Part shown: positions 44,431 to 64,000 of the stretch, one piece after another
Numbering within the stretch: the stretch's first letter is position 1
Layout: each line of letters opens with the position of its first letter
Translations under genes and position numbers: made by a program
Notes under the pieces: model-generated
What the model was told of the DNA's origin: nothing
Seen by the model: the letters and a program-made list of their open reading frames with translations, nothing else
Databases searched by the model: none
Assembly (NCBI GenBank): GCA_002118135.1
Contig: BDIU01000207.1
Coordinates: forward strand, 1 to 64,000
DNA length: 64,000 nucleotides
Direction: 5' to 3'
Origin: Trebouxia sp. TZW2008
Lineage: Eukaryota; Chlorophyta; Trebouxiophyceae; Trebouxiales; Trebouxiaceae

Positions 44431-47400
44431 ATGTCGTCGATGGCGAAGTTTCGTTCGCTTTTTGAGGTGAAAAGGCACAAAATTTGGCCCGATAAAGACA
44501 CGAAATTGCTTTTGCACTGCTGGGACACGATAACGCTAGCCACAGCGCTGCTGCCCGACCTTTCAAAAGGGGTGGGAGAATTGGAAGTAGAGGTACGCGC
44601 TCTGCGCTCGATGTAAGTCGTTGCGGCACAGTGAGCCCCTGAAGTCTCGCTCATCGTGACGGTCATTATTTACGCAGGCAGTTGAGTTATTCCTTGACGT
44701 TTGTTGCGGTAGGCCCGATGTCATACAAGACAGAACCTTCTCAGAGGTCAAATCTCAGCTCAAAAAACTTCGGCTGAAACCAAGGCAAACAGATCGCAGC
44801 GGGTAAGTCTGGCAGGTTGCTTCAGCCTGCGAAGCTTTTCTGGTGGCAGAGCGCGGTGCGCACTGACTCCTGCGGCGTTCTGCCACCAGAAAAGCTGCGC
44901 ATGCTGCAGGCCAAAAGAAGAGCAGACACAACTGCGCAGTGATTTTTATCAACAGCGACAGCATGCTCTGCTCAGGCTGACTGTGGAGAGCCAACCTACC
45001 TCTAAGAAGAGGAAACACAGAGTTGCTGTTGCAGGTTGTTCTTGCCGAACTTCCCACTGTCAATGTTCAACAAATGCACAATGCAGGAGCTGCAGACTAA
45101 AAGACTTTTCAGCAACTTGTGTCAAGCTTGTGTGCTTTTCTGGGTGCATTTGTATTTGCATTATGCTTTAGCACTCAAGCACACATTATTTCAGATCTCG
45201 CTAGCAGTCAAATTCTGACAGTAATGAGGTTTCACAATCAGCTGTGATAGCTTTGCACTGTCATTTTTCCCCTGATGTTAAGCAGCCTGGATGGGGGAAG
45301 CTCTTCCAAATGATGCATAGACAACTTTGATCGCTGCTGCTCCTGTTTAGATCGTTGCCACACTACATGCGTGATCACCGTTGAGGCTGAAGCCCGGCTG
45401 TGCAGGCGAGGTCCAACCTAGTCGTCTTCAATTTGACGCCTCTGTAGATGGGCTTGACACCTCCCAGCAGTCTTATCAGCACTCAGAGGGGGTGGTGCGT
45501 AACAAGTGAGCCTCCACAGCTTGCAACACACCATCATTGCAGGCGCAACCTACCTTGCGTGGTACTGCAATGGAACCAGCACCTTGGACTGTCAGTACTT
45601 TGTTCCAATTTGACCCTGCAGCGCAACTCATGTAAGCTGCAGCGTTACGTTTGGCCAGTTTTCACATTTGGTTGCCATTGATCAAGACCTTGACTGTTTG
45701 TCAATTTTGGTCCCATCCACAGTGCTTGAGCACAGATTGCGTAGAGCATGAGATCATCCTTTACAAGTGGTCCATTGCATGGCATGCACAACCATGATTG
45801 ATGCTTCCCTTGTAAGACTGGACTTTTGATTTGCTTCGCTGCCCTCATCACTTGCAGGTGTCAAGATGTGCGCGATACGCTGCGTGGTTTTCGAGCTCAG
45901 ATCAGCTTTATACACTCATACATCTTCCTATGGCAAGAGGAGTGGCCAGCCACAGTTACTGCAGACATAAGGCGACTGATAAATGTGCCATCTTATGCGT
46001 CACTGACAGCACGGCCGCACATACAGTCTCCCTTGCTTCAAGATGTCAATGCGCCAGCATCTGACCTTGAGCCATGTGATGGTTGGGGCAATTCAAGCTT
46101 TGCTCCAGGTCAGACTTGCCACACCTTGCAACACAAAGCACGACAGCTTCATGTTTCTGGTGTCCTACAATGCTCGCTTTCAGCTGCTGTTGTTGCTGTC
46201 ACAATCGCCTATGCCTGTCCAGGCTGAATCTGCAAGATCTGACAATCATAGAGTGTACAGCACAAACTCATGCTGCATAAGCGGCACATGGCACTGAGTT
46301 GATGCTTGGCATGAAAGAACAACTGTTCTCTTGACAAGTTTGACTTGCGCACATTGACCAAGCATGCTGACCTTTTCCCAGGATCTGACACATGCATCAA
46401 AACGGGTCTGCTGAATTGGACCTCTGAGCTCATGCTGATGCACTGAAGCATCTTTCCTGGTGTCATACACCATTGACATTGCTGCACACATATATGCATA
46501 CATGTTATCAATTTTGTTGTTGACAACTTTCACTATCTTCAGCTTTTCATCAAACGGTGCTGTTGCGTACAGGGAACAGCCTCCTTGGCAGCTCAGATCT
46601 AGTTGAACTCAACGCCATGTCCAATTACCTCCACAATCCAGACTTGCTTGACCTAGAAGGTTAGCCATCATGCAAATCTGCTGAAGCTTTGCCCTGTCTT
46701 TTCGTATGAAGCTGATCACATTCTTTAACTAGTACGGACGTGTGACTCATTACCAATAACGTGCGTCAACTGTGTCATTTGCATGGTGAACTTTGGTTGG
46801 TGTGTAGGTGCTGACAGAAGTGGAAGCGACTCACGATTTGATGACGTGCTGGATTGGGCTGAATTCAATGAAGCCGACATGGCCTCTGCATGTTTCAGTG
46901 GCTATGAGTGGCCTCAGTCATTTTCTGGAGCGCCTAAGGTGAGGGCTCTTGATTGATTGTTGTCTTGATTGACCTTTATGTAGGGCGTCGCAACTTGACC
47001 GGGCAAGTGCATAGTCCTGCCTCTGAAGAATGCACTGATTTGTGAAGTAAGCTGCTTTTGGTGAGAGTTGTTGCAGGCAGCTTGTAGCAAACATCATCTT
47101 GCGGGCGCACGTGAGGGTGAACCTGCTGATTAACAACATCAAGCATCTGAACCGTGCCAGCATCAAGCGTTTTCCAATGCCAATGGTTGATTCTACAGGT
47201 TTGGATCCTGCTTAACGGGCAACCTTATGCTGATGTGTCTCCATTACAGCTGTTGTTCTGGCCATTCTGTATGTGGACCGAGGCATCAGGTGTACACATT
47301 GCAACCAAGAACTTGTCTCAGGCCAATATTTGACAACATGGTTCTGCACAGGTCAAGCGGGTTGTGATAGAGAGCACTGATCAAGCCTCCTCAGATCTGC

Positions 47401-48539
47401 TACAAGGGCATTCCTTGGACGCTGGAGAGTCCACAGTCACATATAAGCAAGTCCGCCCATAACAGCAAACAAAGCGCTTCTGAGCATTCTGCATCCCTGC
47501 TGTGGGCCCAGGGTGGGTTGTGATCTGTGACAAATCACCTGGATGTGTATTACCACGCCTGGTCTCACAGGACAATCTTGGCTGCTGTGTTTTTAGTTGT
47601 GCTTAGACCTGTGCATGCAATTCTTTTCGCTAAAGCTGCTTTTGTCAAGGCTGGCCCACTTTCAAGAACATATTGCTTTTGCAATGTCCTCCAGGCTGAT
47701 CAAAGCTCTTGGACTGCTGATACTTTGTGTGCCTTCATGCTGACTTTGCAAGTGCTCGATGCTCTGTTGATGGGTGTATCTATTCAGACAAACATATCGT
47801 CACTGCTACAGTACCATGTCTTTGCTGTATGTCATGCCGGGCAAGAATAGCCACCTCTGGCGTTGTTAAGAGTGTGTGATACTTAGCTTGCATGTGTAGG
47901 CAAGGCTTCGTTGCAGTCTTGCGTTGGAGTAGCTAGTACTTTTGAAAGTGGATGTGCTTTAAATTTGCTGGTAACACTGTCCTAAAGCTCGCAACGTATC
48001 AGGAAACGCATCGGCTATTACTGCAGTAATATTGAGCTCACATTGCCTGCACTCTTGCGCAATTTTGCCTCTGCTGACAGGGCTGGAGTAGCTGAACAGT
48101 GCTCTAACGCCGTGCTGTGCAATCTTGACAAATTTGCACACTTGATATCTACTGTTTCATTTTTGTTGCGTGACAATTGGCTGCTCTTTGTGTAGCAAAC
48201 AGGTCTGGGTCTGAGACATATTCAACATGATAAGTTCTGCCCTCTTAGCTTGTCTGCAAGCCATCACAGAATGGCGCACCGGCTGTATGGCAAGGTATAT
48301 ATTGATCAGCTTTGGACTGGCATCATGCTACGGCCATACAATTTTTACAATACAATACAATTACAAGTTAAGTACAGTTTAGTTTAATTGTCTGTTTTGT
48401 ATTGATTTATTATTGGCATTGTCTGTTGCTAAGTCCCAAAGACAGTAAAGTCAGTACTTGTTGTAATTGTAAATGTTATGCACGCAGCCAGGTGCAGCAG
48501 GAGATCGAACAGCTCGCTGTTCTCACCAAACTGAGGTAA
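44431..48539 (+). CDS. Ten-exon protein of unknown family
   Basis: Exons in phase: 44,431-44,592 (ATG, MSSMAKFRSLFEVKR), 44,678-44,802, 44,976-45,034, 45,543-45,594, 45,858-46,108, 46,573-46,659, 46,808-46,938, 47,081-47,198, 47,250-47,289, 48,488-48,539 (TAA); total 1,077 bp, 358 aa. Visible: a helical N-terminus (LLLHCWDTITLATALLPDL), a basic stretch SKKRKHR that could be a nuclear localisation signal, an aromatic segment SFIHSYIFLWQEEWP, and an acidic part (DDVLDWAEFNEADM). I recognise no family. Exons 4, 9 and 10 are short and the least certain; two TGTAA motifs lie just before the last exon (48,455-48,475), which could mean that transcripts end earlier. Introns show no exon copies. Confidence 0.45.
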
Positions 48540-49409
48540 CGAAGGCTCCTAGAACAGCTTGTCAGCCCCAACAATTTCAGTAGCGCCAGAGAGTCGGACA
48601 GTGATGAAACACGACAGTGCAAATGACCCGTTCCCGCGCCTCACCACCGTAGAATAGCAGACTTGGCCCGAATCGACGCTCGCAGTCTCGTGTCAGCAAG
48701 CCTGCTTCATCAGGCTGTACTGCCTGTGGTGGGTAATTGGTCCAGGTATGCCAAATTTGGCTTCAAAGACATGCTACGGCCATACCATCCAGACTAGACC
48801 CCTTCTCGTCCGATCAGGGAAGTCAAACTGGATTGGGCTCAACTAGTACTCGGCTGAGTGATCGCCCGGGAACCTTGAGTGCTGTAGTGTCTTGCTTAGC
48901 TGGGTGGCGCCATAGGGTCAAGCGACCAACATCGTGCACACTCCAAAGCTTTTGCAGACTTTAGCTGGCTTTTGCTTTGCGACCCTGGACGCCGTTTTCC
49001 ATGAGGCTTCTAAGAAGCTTGTCATGATGGCAGCTGCTGCGTTCACAGCCCAGGTCTACAAGGTCTGTTGGTTCTGATGTCTATTGCACCACAGCAGTTC
49101 AGCCTATGCTGATTCAGCACAAACTCAAGATTCAGCCAAGACAGGACGGTGCTCACCCAAACATCATTCAAGCATCACCAGAACGCAGGTGGGATTAGTG
49201 AGACAACCATGCCAACAACTTCAGAAGTCGAATCTCAGCCATGACAAGATGCTGCTCACCCCAAACCACTTCCAAGCATCAGAAGAGAGCAGATGGAGCT
49301 GATGAGACAGACACGAGGAGAACAAGAAAAGTCTGCTTCATTAGGCGTCATAATGGGAGCCTCTGTTTTTGGAGGCAGCCCAGGACTGCTGCAATAGAGC
49401 AGCATAATG
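48540..49409. other. Intergenic region with a dispersed repeat
   Basis: Between two convergent genes. Holds the second copy of the dispersed repeat (48,811-48,884). About 49,090-49,300 has a short internal duplication (CAAGATTCAGCCAAGACAGG and CCATGACAAGATGCTGCTCACC blocks). No supported exon. Confidence 0.4.
48811..48884 (+). repeat. Dispersed repeat, copy 2
   Basis: Reverse complement of 9,518-9,590 with modest divergence; see that entry. Begins near CGATCAGGGAAGTCAAACTG and ends near CCTTGAGTGCTG. Confidence 0.6.
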
Positions 49410-49414
49410 TTACA
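49410..49414 (-). terminator. Possible TGTAA poly(A) signal of ProRS
   Basis: TGTAA on the minus strand, about 90 bp past the ProRS stop codon. Confidence 0.4.
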
Positions 49415-49500
49415 GCACGCTACGTAATTGGTTGATGCCACTTGCTTAGATTCACTAGCTTATGTGCTACCCTGTTATGAACCAGCAGAACAGGCATGTG

Positions 49501-62101
<12,601 letters not shown>

Positions 62102-62990
62102 TCCCGTCGATGTCCTAACAACGCTACAAGTTTCCTTCCGCAAGCATCCACAGACTAGCTGCCAGAAGCGACTGCCCTGCTATCGCCAGTTTGACCGCTG
62201 AGCAAGAAGAGGACTTCTTAAACGGTGCTAAGCAAGGAAGTTGCAACAGCATGCATGCTGCTCAGCGCGACGCAAATCGTGTCAGCAGACCTTTTTGCTC
62301 CAGTTTGCAGCATCAAATGGTATGCGTGACACAGAGCTTTGCAATGTCAGGCGGGTGGAGTCGGCAAATAGATTTTACACATTGCTTTGTACTTGGTGAA
62401 GTCATCAAAACGGAAATCATTGATTGCTTGACGAAAGACAATGGACATACGAGAGGACCTCCGCTAGCAAAGGGCTCATACATAATGAAGTAGACCAAGA
62501 CATAAGTGATAGACTACAAGTGCTGACATAATTACATAATATAAGAGCGAGGGCTTGATCCAATACAGGGAAAAAAGAACGCACAAACAAAGAAGCATCA
62601 TACAATTGCCAGTTTCCATATCTCTCATAGATTGTTAGGACAAATCCATGACCATATGATAAAAGAAAACCAAAGGCAAGAACATTGTTTGCATCAAGCC
62701 ATTTTGGAAAACGGCAGCATGCAGGAAATCAAAAGCTTGTTACGCAGAAAATCTTTGAGATCATTCTTGAATATGTATCATGCATTGGAGCCAATCCAAG
62801 CGCACGTTCCCTGAATCCAAACATGTGATACAAAAAAATCCCCAATCCTCTAAGATAAGTTGTCAGAGCTTACCACCAATCTGAACACTGACCTTTGAAG
62901 ACATTTCGCTACCTGACCCTATAATGCCGGATGTGACAGCATCTAGCCGCCGAAAGCACTGTTCTGGATAGTTGCTGGTACTGTTACTTG
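62102..62990. other. Intergenic region
   Basis: Between the ProRS 5' end and the 3' end of the next minus-strand gene. 62,100-62,300 is GC-rich, likely the ProRS promoter; 62,480-62,830 is AT-rich. No supported exon. Confidence 0.45.
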
Positions 62991-63758
62991 TCAGTAGGGA
63001 ATAGATGTAGGCATCGTTATCGCATTAGCCGTTCTGCCTGGATTTGGCAGATCCAATAATGCTGCTAAATGACCTAAAGACTGCTGCTGCATTGCCTGAG
63101 GTGTTGCATTTGTACCCTGAGGAAGCAAACCAGCAGAAACCAAACTTGCTATTGATCCCATAGAGTTTCCTGCAGCTGTGGAAAACGCCAGACCAGCATT
63201 TGTGCCAGGCAGCTGACAGTTTGTACTTCTGTTCGGGGCCACTGTCCCGAGCATGGCCTGCAGCTGTGGCGGGTATGTACCAGTAGACAGCTGCTTGTGT
63301 AGGATCCTGTGGCGGGGGATGCCAGAAGATGTGAATACTGGGCCAGCGGTGGCAGAGTTGGGTCTGAGTATTGGAAAGTTGCCAGCAGCGGTGGTAGCGG
63401 TGGCGGCTGATGATGCCAGCAGGTTGTTGTTGCCATGGGAACCCATTGAAAGGAAGTTGTTCCTGGCGGTGGCCACAGCTGGGGTGGGCACTGGCAGCAG
63501 CGAGCCCATGGGGATGACAGCTGGCGCTGCATTTTGGATCACAGGGTATCCACCTACCTGACTCAGCTCTGAGCTGTTGAGCTGGCCAAGCACTTGAGTC
63601 TGAGCGCTGTGCTGAGAAGAGGAGGACTGCAGTTGGCTAGAAAAGACTCTTTCCACAGACTGCACAGATGATAGCCAGCAGCGAAGGATGCTCTCTAGGC
63701 TTGGTGGGAAGGGCAGTGTTGAAAGAGATGTCTCTAGCACACTCCTGACTGCCTCTCC
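62991..63758 (-). CDS. 3' terminal exon of a gene that continues beyond the right edge
   Basis: Open for 255 codons to a stop at 62,991, entered through GTGCAG in phase 0 (GEAVRSVLETSLSTL). The first 45 residues look helical and structured (SLESILRCWLSSVQSVERVF). The rest is Ala/Ser/Thr/Asn/Gln-rich and probably disordered. Family not recognised. 63,760-64,000 is intron; at most a short exon-like piece could be hidden there. Confidence 0.55.
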   Translation of the reverse strand, partial: GEAVRSVLETSLSTLPFPPSLESILRCWLSSVQSVERVFSSQLQSSSSQHSAQTQVLGQLNSSELSQVGGYPVIQNAAPAVIPMGSLLPVPTPAVATARNNFLSMGSHGNNNLLASSAATATTAAGNFPILRPNSATAGPVFTSSGIPRHRILHKQLSTGTYPPQLQAMLGTVAPNRSTNCQLPGTNAGLAFSTAAGNSMGSIASLVSAGLLPQGTNATPQAMQQQSLGHLAALLDLPNPGRTANAITMPTSIPY

Positions 63759-64000
63759 CTGCACAGCAAATGCACTTGGTCAGGACCACCTAGCGCAACA
63801 GGTAAAGCACACAAATGCTTGCATTTTGCATCACAGATCACCAGCAAAGCACAGCTACATGTTGCCACAGAAGGCCACAGCTTGCTGATTTGAGTCGCAG
63901 TGCTGCAGCTGGCAATCGTCCTGGAGATGCACAGTGAATGTCTCTTTTGAAACCACAAGTACATACAACACCACAGGACATGGACAGTACTATGTACAGC

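Noticed and set aside
46376..46445. Possible extra exon in the 44.4-48.5 kb gene (GSDTCIKTGLLNW)
   Set aside because: Acceptor and phase fit, but it reaches a stop with no good donor, and skipping it keeps the frame.

Overview
This is nuclear DNA from a eukaryote, most likely a green alga. Genes are rich in introns, with short exons, GT donors and a very uniform TGCAG acceptor. A ribulose-phosphate 3-epimerase carries a plastid-type leader, two genes have a TGTAA motif (chlorophyte poly(A) signal) after the stop, and one site has a short TTTAGGG-like tract. I cannot name the species. There are no bacterial operons, CRISPR arrays or convincing RNA genes.

Layout. 0.2-1.2 kb: degenerate coding remnant. 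2.6-8.9 kb (-): a Crinkler/RHS-like P-loop NTPase with nuclease-like regions; the six C-terminal exons are well resolved. 10.0-10.9 kb (-): a two-exon membrane-anchored protein of unknown family. 11.6-29.6 kb (-): one very large gene, which I could join through 19 exons with matching splice phases (about 2,590 aa): helical ARM/HEAT-like N-terminus, Ala/Gln/Ser-rich coiled-coil middle, C-terminal U-box. 31.8-34.2 kb (-): a second, two-exon U-box gene whose U-box is split at the same place. 35.1-38.7 kb (-): plastid ribulose-phosphate 3-epimerase, head to head with RPB5 (+, 39.2-40.3 kb). 41.4-43.8 kb (-) and 44.4-48.5 kb (+): two divergent genes I do not recognise. 49.5-62.1 kb (-): cytosolic prolyl-tRNA synthetase with a GST-like N-terminal domain. 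63.0 kb to the right edge (-): 3' end of another gene.

The striking feature is intron structure. In ProRS, the giant U-box gene, the small U-box gene, RPE and the 41-43 kb gene, introns are filled with tandem, diverging copies of the adjoining exon end, and each copy spans the splice site. Copies upstream of an exon repeat its 5' end plus acceptor; copies downstream repeat its 3' end plus donor. ProRS thereby spends 12.6 kb on a 2.4 kb coding sequence. RPB5, next door, has four plain short introns and no copies. This looks like a genome-wide process of exon-boundary duplication that inflates introns and scatters decoy or alternative splice sites. It is the main candidate for something undescribed here.

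Gene models were built by eye from splice phase and family resemblance; no transcript or database evidence was available.
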